From positions 4,697,261 to 4,761,260 of the forward strand of contig JAVDOI010000008.1 in assembly GCA_032191485.1 (NCBI GenBank): 64,000 nt of DNA, in the 5' to 3' direction. Position numbers and translations under genes: made by a program. Numbering within the stretch: the first letter of the stretch is position 1; each line of letters opens with the position of its first letter. The notes under the pieces were generated by a model, which was not told the origin of the DNA, did no database searches, and saw only the letters and a program-made list of their open reading frames with translations. Of this stretch, positions 46,001 through 58,715 are shown one piece after another. The stretch is from Leptoclinus maculatus (lineage: Eukaryota > Chordata > Actinopteri > Perciformes > Stichaeidae).

Positions 46001-49000
46001 TCACCGTGTCTCGGGCCTACCGAGTCAACCCAGAGATCAACTTCGAGGTGTTCATCCACAAAGTGGACGGCCTCTCGGACGATCACAAGATCGAAACCCA
46101 GAGAGACATCCACCAGAGAGCCAACGACGACCTGGCCGACGCCAGCTTAGAGAAGCTGCATCTCAGGTGACATTTTATTACTTTACATCCACACCTGTAC
46201 GAGGCTGAAGAATGACGTCGTGTATCCCTGCTGTCTATGCAATCGCATGTCGGTACGGAGTCATTTCAATTTATGGTGCCTCACACACACTAATGCACAC
46301 CGTCTCACCTGTTATCTGTGCATGTTTAGTTTTAGTATCAGTTCTTATTACTGCTTCGCTATAAAGAACCTGCTCACAGGCCCTCGTCTCTCTCCTAGTA
46401 ACACCCGAGTCCCATCAATATAAAACTATGATAAGAACACCTGTACTAGACGATGGCTTAATCCAATATGAAAATACACCAAAGCTTATCGGCACATTGG
46501 ACACCAGGTTGTCCTATCTGTGTATTACTGTTCATTTAAAAATAGTGCCTTTAAAACCACACACGCACAGACGCACTGCATCAAAGAGGTCAATCTAATA
46601 AACACTCTGTCAGAGTCAAAGGGTTACTCTGCTATTTCAATGCATGAATCAACAGTGTTGTCCTGTGAACACCTCACATCTCTCCAAAATGTCAAGTTTT
46701 CATCAGCTACAAAAATTGCCTCATTTTCCAGATGATCCAGAGGGGTTTTAATGAGTTATTCATCTTAAGAAATAGCTTTTTTTTTCAACCCTTCAGTTCA
46801 TCTGAACCATCACAAAATCAACTCAACAACTAACCTTAGATATCTACTTCTTACCCACACATCAGTAATGCTTTTCAAACCAAACCACACTTTATATTAC
46901 ATGTTTACAGTAAGACTTTGTTCTGCAGAGCGTAGAACTGAGCCGTAACAGGTTGGTACTGCCGATAATCAGAAACGCATTTCCATAACTACGCACTCAT
47001 AACGACCAAATGTGAACGCATGCGAGAGCATGAAGGGCTCTTCATACTTACAGACTGTGTTTTGTTAATTTGCGTCGGAGGTTTTATCTGCATGTTACAA
47101 CAGTGCTTATTTAGTGCTTCAATACCATTTTTAAAAAAAGTTATTTCTCTAATGTAGCTCATCCGATGATGTTTGGTTACTGGTAACTGTAGTTGTTATA
47201 TTAAACATGTTAATTCAGTATCTGTTTTAAAACACCATGTTCCTGCTACCACAACACATGTAGGTGTTAACAGCCAGTCAGTCGTACCTCCTCGCTGCAT
47301 TCAATTAGTGTGAAGTTTGAAAGTGGAAATAACAGTTTCATTTATTTTTCCACATCAGTCTGCACTTGTAGTACAACATAACAGCGTTATCGGAACTTGT
47401 AATGTAATCCTGGAGTCTTTAATCGACATGCTTCTGGCATTGTGTGTAACTATGTGAAAAGTTATTTTGTGACGCAGTAGTTGAGGGGAGAAGCTGATTG
47501 GCTGGTTGGTTCTGTGACTTCAGTGGTGTTACTGTGAGATTCCTCTTTGACCTCCTAATGAAGAAACAACGCTTCACATACCAGAGTAGTTCCAGCCTCT
47601 CAAATATGAGAATGAAAAACAAACGCGTCATTTTCACTGTTTTTATGAACAATTTAAAGACAATGATTCATCGATTAATAGATGAATCAATAGACTTCTT
47701 AATATAATGAGAATAAGTAATTTAAACAAAGCCTAAAAGCATTATCATTAACCGCAGCCTGTGACCTGACATACTGTGTAGAAACTGTACGACCTGAAAC
47801 GGGACGTCCCGGCTGATCTCTGCAGTGCTCTCCTGTTGTTGTCTGGTCCGTGTTGGCTCACGCTGCACTGTGTTTTATGTCGGGTGAGATTCTTGTTTAT
47901 TCCGGTTCGACAGCCGGCGCCGTCCCGGATATATAGCGATGCTGAGAAGGCTTTTTTTATTTATTTATCTCTCTCCGGTGCTTTCTTCACTGTAATGCAT
48001 TGTAAAGTTTACCTTCTGCCAAATGTATGCAGACCGTTTGGCTCAAGTCGCTGCCTTCCTCAGTCTGACCTTCATTTTTATGTCTCGGTAACAAAACTCT
48101 GCAAGTCGCGTGTGTTTTTATGTCTGAATCAGCTTTGATCAACCGCTCCACCATCCAGTGTCATGTGACCTCGTCGTGACGATCTAGTATTTGTACCTGC
48201 TATCGTATGTGTTTTTAAAGGAAGCGAGAAGTGTTCGCTACTAGTAACCGCTTATTCACTTCCCTCTTTTTTTTTTTTGTCCTTCAGCTTTTACTTGACG
48301 AGTATTTATGACCACTCCATCTTTGAGGCCTTCAGCAAAGTGGTGCAGAAGCTCATCCCTCAGCTTCCCACCCTGGAGAACCTCCTCAACATCTTCATCT
48401 CGGTAAGTAAACTCACAGCGGCCAAACACTTTGTAAATCAGGCTTCTCGTGAGGTTTGTCACTGGGCGGCGTGATTAATGCGTGACGGCCTGCGTTACGG
48501 GAGTCACTGCCAGCTCTGATGCCACTTTGTGGGGAGCAGTTCCTCCAAAGCCCTCGTAGTGGTTGATTGTGATGCTGCACACATTCTCAATGATGCATTT
48601 AGAATTATATTGCAACAAGCACTCCTGCCTCACATGAGACAAAATGAACTAACTGTTCTGGTATCCAGACAAAAAATTCTGCTCCAAAAGGGTTAAGTGT
48701 GAAGCTCCAACTCTCCCTTTTGATGTTACATTTCATAAGTACTGAGAAATACTTCAAAGAGCATTTAATTGAACCCTGCTTTTGGAAATACTTGCAAGAT
48801 TTATCTTGATTTTTGGTTGTACGTTTGTCATCTGTTAGCGCACATCCTGTCACGACTGAATGATTAAAGTTTCATTTAAAACATAAAGTGAAACCCTGTA
48901 TTTTGAAGACTCACTATCATGGTATCTAGAATTTAAATGAGTGTACCGGTGTATTTACATTATAATATGTGTGTTGATTAACTCTGGAAAATCATTAACG

Positions 49001-50392
49001 GATAAAATATGCACCAGACGGCGTCTGTTTGTGTCTAATTGAGCAAATAAAATATCAAACGATGGTACTTCATCACGTTGAGGCAAAATCAATAATAAAA
49101 TCGTAACCTGAATACTGTACACCCAGAAATATTACAGGCTACCTACCGCAGTACAACAGAATAAATATCTAGAGCTGAAACAATTAATCCATAAACCGTT
49201 CGTCAGAATAATAATCTGCAAAGATTTTTGTTTCTATCGTTGTACTAATTGATTTATTAATATTCTCTTCAGATCTCTTTACAGTTGCCAAATTAGTAAT
49301 GTCTCAAAGCATTATGTCATCATATCGCCCTCCCCTTCTGTCCAAATACCAAATGTCTTAACCATATATATTAATTTCCTAACGCCCCTTTCTTCCCTCC
49401 TTTTGTCTCTTTCTCTCTCTCATCTTCATCAATGGCAGAATTCGGGGATAGAGAAGGCCTTTCTGTTTGACGTGGTCAGTAAGATCTACATCGCCACAGA
49501 CAGCTCTCCTGTAGACATGCAGTCCTACGAGCTGTGCTGTGACATGATCGACGTGGTCATTGACGTCTCCTGCATCTACGGGTGAGTGTGATCGAAACTT
49601 TAAATGACATATTAAATACAGGAAAAAAACCATTTAGGATATAGAGTTCGCCCCGGTGTTTTCTGCGGATACTTTGATTGAAGCACGACTTAATTTCTGC
49701 GTTTATTTGCTTAATTAATCCACATTTTCCCCTGAACGTTGTGGTGTTTTTTTTCCACATCAGTCTGAGGGAGGACGGCAGCGGCAGTGCCTACGACAAG
49801 GAGTCCATGGCCATCATTAAGCTCAACAACACGACGGTGCTGTACCTGAAAGAGGTCACCAAGTTCCTGGCCCTCGTCTGCATCCTGCGAGAAGAAAGCT
49901 TCGAGCGCAAAGGTAACAAACCTGTGATCAGCTGCAGAAAACTTAAATTTTTTGATGTTAAATGCATGAAAATGAATACTAAGTGAGTAGTTCTTGGGAG
50001 TATTTTATCTCTGACACTAAAAATGCACCAAATAATCAATTGTGCATGTTTCTTTTGTAATAGTCAGCACATAAATTCACCTATGACCCTTTGATCTATG
50101 TGCTGACCCAACGTTACTTTATCTACACCTCATTCAAAGATTGCAAAACACAAGAACATCAAGACTCTTTTCACTGACAATGAAAGTCCCAATGCAAGAC
50201 TCGTACGTGTCCTAACGAAGTCTGTGTGTCTCTGTTGCCTCCTTAGGATTAATAGACTACAATTTCCACTGTTTCCGGAAGGCCATCCATGAAGTATTTG
50301 AGGTGGGCGTCGCCGCCCAGCGTGCCCAGACGGTGGGCTCGCCCTGCACCAAGGCCGTCGCACTGAACGGCACGCCGCGCAACACCGTCTAA
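43066..50392 (+). CDS. rragc: rragc, Ras-related GTP-binding protein C
   Basis: Seven coding exons (43066-43251, 45200-45403, 45967-46166, 48288-48402, 49439-49581, 49764-49912, 50247-50392) give 380 residues. The N-terminus has the conserved GAADSFPKDFGYG and an acidic run, but is shorter than the human Gly/Glu-rich one (human about 399). P-loop GLRRSGKS is at residues 51-58. Next come the switch region KMSPNETLFLEST and G3 WDFPGQ, then HKVDG (G4-type). The C-terminal roadblock-like domain (LFDVVSKIYIATDSSPVDMQSYELC) is almost identical to human RagC. The tail diverges and ends NGTPRNTV. RagC pairs with RagA/B on the lysosome surface to recruit mTORC1 when amino acids are plentiful. The neighbour order supports RRAGC rather than RRAGD. 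Confidence 0.96.
43509..43579 (+). promoter_or_regulatory. rragc: two CLEAR-type E-boxes in rragc intron 1
   Basis: GCACGTGAC at 43509-43517 and CTCACGTGAC at 43570-43579, about 60 bp apart and about 260-330 bp downstream of exon 1. The second matches the TFEB/MITF CLEAR consensus GTCACGTGAC at nine of ten bases. Rag GTPase genes are reported TFEB/TFE3 targets. Function inferred. Confidence 0.5.
44337..44355. repeat. G19 homopolymer
   Basis: Nineteen consecutive G in rragc intron 1. Confidence 0.95.
49170..49275 (-). repeat. decayed teleost MITE-type repeat
   Basis: AGAGCTGAAACAATTAATCC and following AT-rich sequence resemble the end of the same abundant fish repeat seen at 30.45 kb, in inverse orientation. 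Within rragc intron 4. Confidence 0.4.
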
Positions 50393-51103
50393 ACACTGAT
50401 GCTACATTAAAAAAAAAAAAGACGGGAGAGCGAAGGAAAGCTGGAGAAAGGGCCTGAGAGCCTGTAGAGGAGAGACTACTAAACCGGGGCTCACGCCAAT
50501 CCCAATCCCCTCGCCCCCAAAAGTACTGTGAGACGGCACTGGAGCACAGCGGGGTTGAGGCTTCTCGAGCTGAGATGGAAGGGAAATTCAAGCATTCGTT
50601 TCAGGTGAATGCAAGAGCACTTTACTTACAGTAAAACTACACCTGGACAGGAAAAAGGTTCGGGATCTTTCTTTTTGGATTCCCTAAAGCGGTCAAAGGC
50701 CGCGATAATAAGCTGCTGGTCCCTCTTAACGAACAATGTGAGGAGGGAAAACAAACCCGTGTTGTCGCCGCTTGCTCATGGACAAACGGTGACGTCAGTT
50801 TGCAGGAATCTGTCTCGTGATGAACCCACCCCGACCACTTCTGTGCTAAATATATAAAAAAAAAAAAAAAAGATGGTGGATGTGAACTGCTGGTCCTAAC
50901 ACACATGTTCAGAGATGGCCTTATGTAGATGAAGCTTGTCTGCAGTGCAAGCGTTCTCTCAGCACCACTCGCCTCACGCTACCTGAATGCTGCCCAAAAC
51001 TCGCTTTTTGGTTTCACTCGTGAAGGGAAAACAAGGTTTTGTGAGCAGAATGAAAAGGGATTGTGTTGTCCATCTAACTTGGTCTTGTGTGTGTGAATGC
51101 AGG

Positions 51104-51180
<77 letters not shown>
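51104..51180. repeat. compound (TA)n(TG)n microsatellite
   Basis: (TA)n at 51104-51120 then about 28 TG units at 51124-51180, in the presumed rragc 3'UTR. Confidence 0.95.
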
Positions 51181-51181
<1 letters not shown>

Positions 51182-51553
51182 AATGAAAGGTTTAAATTAG
51201 ATCCCAGACTGGGACCTTTACAGAAAGAGTTTATGTCCTCCTTCTCAATAACAGCAGATTAGCATAATTAAACTCTTTTCAATCAGTGAAAGTAACTTTT
51301 CTGTGTTGTGCTCCACTGAAAATCAAACTTTTGATTAAGTTTGTGATAGTTAGTAAAAAAAATAGAAATTTGGAAATTGTCTTTAAAAAAAAAAAAAAAG
51401 AAGCGCTGCCAAAATGATTTAATGGCTCAGTCAACAGTGAAACAATGAAAACATGTCATGATGAAAGCCTCATTTGTTGCCATCTGAGAAAGAAAAGTAT
51501 TGGGTTGAGATGCAGGGGTCCACACTCCACATGGTCTGTCTGAAACATTGTGG

Positions 51554-51575
51554 GATGATGATGATGATGATGATA
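51554..51575. repeat. (GAT)n microsatellite
   Basis: Seven GAT units. Confidence 0.9.
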
Positions 51576-53434
51576 TGAACCGGTTGAAACATGCATGTTT
51601 TCCTCCCACCTACAGTTTCAGTCCTGCCCAGAATGATTAACCCATGTTGTGTATTTAGTTTGGCTCTGTTCAGCCGGGTCCACCATAACAAAATGAACCC
51701 ATTCCAAGCATGCGTCCGTCAGTGTGTTGTCAACCATAACACTGCTCATTGCATTCAAAGGGGAGGAAGTGAAAATGAAGCTAACCAAGACAATTACACG
51801 CATAAACGAGGAGGGATGAAGACCAAATTCCATTACTTTTGACATTTACAGCGACACACAATATGTTCATGCCTGTGTGTTTATTTCAGGGGTGAGATGT
51901 GGGAACTCTGGCTGCTCCTAAAGAACAGGAACCTGACTCACGAAGCAGCAATGACGAGTCATCTTGATCCATTTGTTGAGTAAAATGCCTGTTTTTTTTG
52001 GGGGATTTTACTTGTCAAAGTTATTTTGATAACTCTGTGACTTTGCTTCTTGAGACAGGCTCCAGACGTTCAACCTAGTCGTTATCAGTCAGCAGAAGAT
52101 AAACACTTGCACATCAGAACTGTGATGGATGATTGATTTCATGTATTGTGATGCTATACTATGTGAAATAAATGAAAATTTAAATTTTAGTTTTGTTATT
52201 ATTGGCACAGTAGTACACAGATTCTTTAACCTCTTTTTAAATGTATCGAGTCGAAAACAATCTGTGAGGCAACACGCATTCATTCTCCTCAACGGCCTTT
52301 AATCCAATGCAAACCTACACGCAAACACAAGATGGCGCTGTAGGATTACTCCATTGTTTCCCCAAAATGAATTTTTAAACGTTTTGGTCCCTTCCACAAG
52401 CCCACCAACTGCTTTCATACTTGTTATATTTACACTTAGCATGCACCACTGTCATCATACAGCCGTCCGTTAAAGCACGACTATACATATCAGCAGCTTC
52501 TAAAACCCCAGGGAGCAGTACGGAGAACCCTGCAGTATGACCGTAGCTATACAGTCAATTGGTTTATTCAGTATTGATGTAACATCGGCTGTAGCTCGCA
52601 TACAATTTGTTAAGAAGAGAATATTTTCTATACATTAACAGTCTAAAAGACCTTTTTAACTTTTGCTAAAGTGCTTAAAATAGTAAATATATCTAATTGT
52701 CAGGTTTTCTTCAGTTGGCATTATGAGGAGTGCACATAAAAACAACTCGCTGAATAGCTTCAGCATGCAAGTTATTCACCAGTTAAGTTAAATAAGCCTC
52801 ACAGCTACTGTCACGAGCCATTATGTGGGGAGTAGGCGAGACAGCTAAACACCACTTCCACACAATTTAGATGCAATAAAACACTGACAGCTTTTTTTAT
52901 CCACTTCATTAAGCCAGTAATTTCTTATAAAAATCTCCCGCATTAATCCTGGCCATGGTTTCCCCGCGGTTCCTTAAGATCTCCCCCAACCTTAGCCGCC
53001 GTGCTTTGATGCTTACTCAAATAGGCGCTAATTTGAGATAAATTATGCATCCGCATGTAGACTTCCCATGCCAGGGAATATAAAGTGCGACACTCTGAAA
53101 GATGGTGAATTAAAGCAAAGTGTGATATCTTGACGGCCTAATGGCAGATAGGTTAGACCTGTCAGCCTGATGGTTTGTTGATCTGCGAGTCGCTTCGTGT
53201 TTCAGGGGGAAAGGGGAGAGGTCGTGTTGATGATGTTCTGAAGGTTATTTGGACTCATTTGGGCGGGATGGCTGTGGAGCCGGTGCACCGGGCCCTTTAA
53301 TGGAGTTACTCTACTGAAATCTTAATTGTGCTTTTAAGGGTAATGAAATAAGACACAAGTTGTTTCCACTCAGGGAAATCCAGCTGTTACAGCAGCAGAA
53401 GTAAAAGAACAGATGCATACATTTAGTTTCAAAG

Positions 53435-53461
53435 ATATATATATATATATATATATATATA
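53435..53461. repeat. (TA)n microsatellite
   Basis: Thirteen TA units. Confidence 0.9.
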
Positions 53462-54118
53462 AAGAATACTAGATGTTCATAATTACATAGTATTCTGTTT
53501 GCAGTAGCAGTAGATTCTACTACATAAAAAGGAAAGAAATGTCAAATATATACTGCAACATAAATAGTAACTATTAAGTGTATTGAGACAAAAAAAAAGT
53601 CACTGAAGTTTCAATAAAAAGTGGATCAGAATTTTTTTTGTGTTTACCGGCTTAACAAAACAGTTATTGCACGAGTACCAGTAAAAATGTGTCTTATAAT
53701 GCAAGACATAGTGCTAAGATTACAGATGGCAATGTCTTTATAATCCAGACGAACCAATGATAGATGAAATACATCATTTGGTGGATGCCCTGTATCCTGA
53801 GCAGAGTGTGCAAGTGTGTTAATACTTAATGAAATAACATCAGCAGCCCTCACTGAATTGAAAGTGATTTAAATAACAATAAGATCAAACATAACTTCCA
53901 ACGTGAGTTTGAGTCAAATTCTAATGAAGAAATTGGTGAAAATCATAACCCTATACGAAGTACATGAGCACCTGGATCATCGGATACCCACTGAACAATA
54001 CAGTGACTTAATACTCTCTCTAGGTGGGGCTGTTGTCTGCTGTTTCAGCGGGTTTGTCCCTCACTCTTCCCTCAGCCTTTCTGCTCCACAGTGCAGGCAA
54101 CATGGAGATCAACATCAC

Positions 54119-54219
54119 ACAGAGGGAGAGAGAGAGAGAGAGAGGGAGAGAGAGAGGGAAGGAAGACTGAGGAGAAGTTGAGGAAGCAGTGGAGAGAGAG
54201 AGAGAGAGAGAGAGAGAGG
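54119..54219. repeat. (GA)n microsatellite, two tracts
   Basis: Interrupted GA/GGGA tract at 54119-54158 and a purer GA tract at 54192-54219. Confidence 0.9.
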
Positions 54220-54299
54220 GCCGCATGATGTACAACTGTAATTTGGCAACGTAGCAGCTGCTGAAATTGCTTTGCTTTATCAAAGGCAACACTGCTTCA

Positions 54300-54318
54300 C
54301 CCCCCCCCCCCCCCCCCC
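54300..54318. repeat. C19 homopolymer
   Basis: Nineteen consecutive C, then A and a further C-run. Confidence 0.95.
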
Positions 54319-55067
54319 ACCCCCCTGTCCCTAATAAGAAAGCTTAACCAATAATGAAATAAAGCCAGCAGAACATACTTTTGCCTGTGATGTCACGCTC
54401 ACTTCCGCTCGCCGGGCCCGCCCTTCATCTTAGACGTCTTAGTATCATTACGACAATGATATTGCCATTAGGTTCTTAATAAAACTCAGTCAGCCGCGTG
54501 TTATCTCCCATCTTTACATTTTATTAGCCGTGCTTATGAGAGACGAGGAGGGAAAATGATGAGACTAAGTGAGACGTCTCAGATAGGTGACGGATGTAAT
54601 ACAGGCTTCATTTGTTATATTGTAAGGTAATGCAGCTTCAGTGAGTGTAATTATGTGGCATGGACATGGCTCTCAGCAGCACGCCTCTGACAAGTACTTC
54701 TTCTGCTACTTCTGGACAAACTGAGAAAGTATGACGTTTCCAGTTGTTAATGAAGGGACATGATGCAACGACAACATACTTTGATTATAAGTCTGTTGCT
54801 GTGATATTTACAACGTAACTTTTTCACATCTAATATGCCCACGGGTAAAGATATGGGTTGTAAAACTTACATAATAGTAGATGTTACAATAACAGTTCAG
54901 ACGTTCAGTTTCAGCTGTTTTCTTTAAAAACATAAATAATGGGACATTATGTGCCACAACTCTGATGTTTTTTTTTGATGTTCTTCTGTTTCCATCGGGA
55001 ATAAGAGGAATTTCCGTGACACATTTCTTTTTACCACCCTTCTCCTGTCAGAAATGCCTTTTTTGAT

Positions 55068-55270
55068 TAATTAAAGTCTGTTAGAGTTGATGGGATTAGT
55101 TGATTGATGGAAAAGTAACCGTCAACTACCAATTAATCATTTAAGTACATTTTCAAGGATAAATGCCCCACATTCCTTTGTTCCAGGCCGAACGATGAAT
55201 CGAATAATTGAGAAAATAATTGTCAGGTTATCGACAATGAAAATAACTTGCAGCTGCAGAGTCTATTTGG
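55068..55270 (+). repeat. decayed teleost MITE-type repeat
   Basis: GATTAGTTGATTGATGG, a central AAGTACATTTTCAAGG, CCTTTGTTCCAG, then ATCGACAATGAAAATAAC and TTGCAGCTGCAGAG reproduce in order the segments of the same fish repeat as at 30.45 kb. This is its best-preserved copy here. Confidence 0.55.
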
Positions 55271-55833
55271 TTGATTAATTTGCAACGTTTAAATAGTCGT
55301 GTTGCAAAAAGTTTAAAAGTAGTGGGTTTCAAGGGATATTGAGGTATCAGAAAAATGATTTAATCCCATTATTCAAACAATCTTTCCACATATTGCTATC
55401 CAACTGATACACAAACAACAAATAAACTATAGTGTGAGCCTTCTGTTGCTATTGAGTCTTATAAGAAACTGAAACACACCCCCCACCTTTAGATATCCTC
55501 CTTTTTATTCACACCTTTCCAGTTTACCAAACTACCCTGACTGCTCTTAATCTGCAGCAGAGGGAGGAGCCGGAGAGGGACAGGAGAGGGGAAGGATAAC
55601 GAAAGTGGGAGTTAGAGGAAGGGACAGGCGTCTCCTGCGTTTTTCTCGGTCAGGCAGCAGAGCGTGGAGCGGAGAGGCCAGCGGGCCAGCAGCCAGCTAA
55701 TGGGGACCAGCAGTGAGCAGAGGCCGGGGCCGGGGCTGACAAAAGGAGCAGCGACAGATGCCATTATCTCAGCCTCATGCAGATACAATGGAGCTGGACG
55801 GCACAGGCCCCCGACACTGACAGACGTGCACGA

Positions 55834-55835
<2 letters not shown>

Positions 55836-55875
<40 letters not shown>
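55836..55875. repeat. (GT)n microsatellite
   Basis: About 20 GT units; a shorter GT tract follows at 56023-56040. Confidence 0.95.
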
Positions 55876-56657
55876 AGGGCCTGTGTGGGCTAAGAGAGGG
55901 AACATGTGTGTGTACACTGTGAGGTTAATGGAACACGATAGAGGAGAAGTGGATTATCGTGGAGACTACAATTCCTTGGTAACACTTGTCTGAGCTGCTC
56001 TGCGCCCCATGCATGCATGTATGCGTGTGTGTGTGTGTGTGAGTGTGTGCGCTGTATGCAATTGGAGTGTGTATTTGAGTACAGCCTACATGACCCTGTC
56101 TTGTTACAGTCAGACAGCCAGATCAGTCACCCATCACTTGCTTAGAATTCAGGGGGCGTCGTGAAAAGCGCATCACATTTGGTAGCAAATTTCACCGGGT
56201 GCTTCTTTTTGACCTTAAAATATGCAGCGTTCACTCCACTCAAGGATGTTCTGGCCATTTGGAGAACCAAAAAAAAAACCCGTGTCAGGGTGGGGTTTTG
56301 GATGGGGGGAGGGGGGAGTGTGTGAGGGGGATATGGCGATGCGTTTAGCAGGATTGGCAAAAGGCAGAGAAGGGCTGTTAAGCAGCAGTTTTTTTTTGGA
56401 AAGGGATAAGACATGTGAGCTTTAGCCAGTGTGGTGCGGTGACATGGGACAGCGTTATTGACTGTGGCGGCGCACGCTGACACTGGATTGTCAGCCCCTG
56501 CAGTCATTTACCAGACTGAGCGAATGCAGGGATCAGAGTTTTTGGAGCTTAGAGAACGAGAAAGACGAAAGAAAGTGAGACAGAGAGGAATGGCAAAGTG
56601 TGGGGGGGGAGAGAGAGCAAAGGCTGGCAGTCATACAAATGCTTGAGTATACACATA

Positions 56658-56688
<31 letters not shown>
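56658..56688. repeat. (AC)n microsatellite
   Basis: About 12 AC units with a CGCACACA end. Confidence 0.9.
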
Positions 56689-56691
<3 letters not shown>

Positions 56692-56747
56692 TGCTGTGGA
56701 CGCCGCCCCGCTGAGTGTCTGACACTGATGCTGCCAGACTAATCAGG

Positions 56748-56750
<3 letters not shown>

Positions 56751-56784
<34 letters not shown>
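56751..56784. repeat. (CT)n microsatellite
   Basis: Seventeen CT units. Confidence 0.95.
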
Positions 56785-56786
<2 letters not shown>

Positions 56787-57047
56787 CTCATTAGTGTTCG
56801 AGAACAAACCAGACAGTCGTGACGTCGAGATGACGTCGTGTCTTTGCTGTTGTACCCGCGTTCGTGTGAGAGGCTCCAGTTTTGAGTTTTGACTTTAGTG
56901 TTCAGTCCTAGTTTTCATGGCGCTCCAAACAAGTCAATGTCCTACTTCTAATGGCACCCCGCGTGACACAAGTAGCAATATTTTAGTTAGTGGTGGTATA
57001 AGTTCTGCTTGCTTTCTTAGATCAAGCCTAATGAGCTTACTTTTACA

Positions 57048-57073
57048 AACACACACACACACACACACACACA
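57048..57073. repeat. (AC)n microsatellite
   Basis: Thirteen AC units. Confidence 0.9.
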
Positions 57074-57369
57074 TAAAGTGCTTCAATGAGGATTTTAAAG
57101 ATTGACAAAAAAAAAAGTAGGCTAATATAATCCTCACTCTCACAGAACAGTTGCCCGTCACAGAGAACAAGTCCAATGGTGTTAATTGGACATGTGCAAA
57201 TTTAAATAAAACTTTCCTTAATTACTCTATGCCAGTTTGGAGGCAGGCCTGTAGTTTGCTGTCAACACCACGTAAAGGAAAGATTGAGGAAGAAGAACAT
57301 TTTTTAAAACTGAAAAGGAAAACTAATGATGATTGGAGAATTACAGGTAATGGATACATGCTCGCAGCG

Positions 57370-57550
57370 ATTGCAGATTCAAGGGAAGACGTCTCTGGAA
57401 CTCTACTGGAGAGATGAACACCGTTCTTCTCAGAGATATTTCCTCGTTTGGTGTTTTGACGAGTTGAGCGCTGAAGTGTTGGGTTGAGATCTGGTGACTT
57501 CAAAGGCCAACAACAGATTCACATCATATCCATGCTCATGAAACATTTGC
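57370..57550 (-). pseudogene. fragment of a Tc1/mariner-type transposase repeat
   Basis: On the minus strand the frame near 57503 begins KSPDLNP, the hallmark just before the third acidic catalytic residue of Tc1/mariner/IS630 transposases (SPDLNPIE). The surrounding bases (ATGAACACCGTTCTTCTCAG, GATATTTCCTCGTTTGGTG) match a very common fish repeat. The frame then drifts, the catalytic residue is lost, and neither end is preserved, so it is a dead fragment. Confidence 0.55.
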
Positions 57551-58191
57551 GTGTGTTGGTTCTTTACTTCTCGTCTGTCTGTGCTGTATGTCCCCGTCAG
57601 AAACAGAGATCTTTAGTTGTTTTTTTGGTCAAATAACAATTCAAAAACTCTTCACACTCTTTTCAAGGGACACTTTAATTCCATGAGTAGAGGAGGGGTC
57701 AACGACTGAGTCAATAACACTGAAAATGAGCCGGTTCTTCAAAATGAAATTTGAGGGGAAAAAAACCTCTCCGTAACCAGTGTAGGTCACGCAGACTTTA
57801 TTAGCCTTTCCATTGATGTCTGGCTTTTTTTTATGTGTTCTCTTTACAGCCCAGGCATGTCCTTTAGCCATCCGAGTTTTATTTTTCTTGATTTGTTGTT
57901 CCTAAAGGGAGCAACTACGGCACAAAGAACACTGAAGGTGCTGCCATTAAAACAATAAACAGGCTCCAGGCCTGGTGTTGTAATGGCCGTCTAAAAGGCC
58001 TCTGAGAATATTTGGGCACAAGTGGACTTAAAGATGATGGAGTGGATTCGTTTATAGGGACCGAGGGGGATTGTAATGCAACAGAACATTAGAGACAATG
58101 ATCCCCAGGTCCCTTAAACATAAAAGATTTGTGTTTTAGATGTGATACACTCAATAAAACGGATACTATTAGGTGTGATACCACTGGACGG

Positions 58192-58715
58192 CTGTGGTAG
58201 AATAAGTACTCAGATCCTTTAAGTAACAGTAGACAAACGAAACGGCAAAAGTCAAAGTACTCATTGTACAGAAAAGTGGCCTCTGTGACTGATATGTTGT
58301 TAATTAACACGTTAATAAGCATGTAGCAATTTACGGTTGTAGTTGGCTGAAGTGGAGCTACTTCTAACTACTTCATACTGTTCATAACTAAGGGTAATTA
58401 AGTCAAGTGGTTCCCAAACTAGGGGGCAGGTCCCTTCAAAGGGTCACAAGATAAATCTGAGGGACGAAAAAAGTTCTGCGACACAAATATGTATTCTTTT
58501 TTTTATTTTGTATGGTATGGAAAATGGTTTGGGTAACAATAAGCACTTTGTTAAGGTTAGGTCGTGGTCAATGGTTTAAACCGACTTTGACTGTCGGTCG
58601 CAAACGGGAAACTTCATAATTGAAATTGTTAGAAATGTAGTGGAGTAGAAGTATGAAGTAGCTGGAAGGAGATGGAAATACTCAAGTAAAGTACCTCAAA
58701 ATTGTAGTACCACTG
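58192..58715. mobile_element. non-autonomous hAT-like element with a nested repeat and 8-bp target duplication
   Basis: The left end CTGTGGTAGAATAAGTACTC and right end GTAGTACCACTG follow the teleost hAT-type MITE whose ends read CAGTGGTGG. Internal segments such as AGTGGAGTAGAAGTATGAAG and ACTCAAGTAAAGTACCTC also fit. Flanking 8-mers CTGGACGG (58184-58191) and CTGGACAG (58716-58723) agree at seven of eight bases, the expected hAT target duplication. A second fish repeat beginning AGTGGTTCCCAAACTAGGGG (from about 58410) is inserted inside it. No transposase. Confidence 0.7.

Larger units (their letters stand above)
50393..52190 (+). other. rragc: rragc 3' untranslated region
   Basis: About 1.8 kb of non-coding sequence ending near a strong AATAAA at 52167-52172. 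It contains A-runs at 50409, 50857 and 51386, a compound (TA)n(TG)n at 51104-51180 and (GAT)n at 51554-51575. An earlier end is possible. Confidence 0.5.
52191..57369. other. gene-free region downstream of rragc, part 1
   Basis: No coding exon recognised. Stretches at 52.80-53.35 kb and 54.36-54.70 kb are free of simple repeats and have mixed base composition, unlike their surroundings, and may be conserved non-coding elements. Microsatellites are frequent and most ORFs here are translated repeats. In human the corresponding side of RRAGC faces a large gene desert toward POU3F1. Confidence 0.45.
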
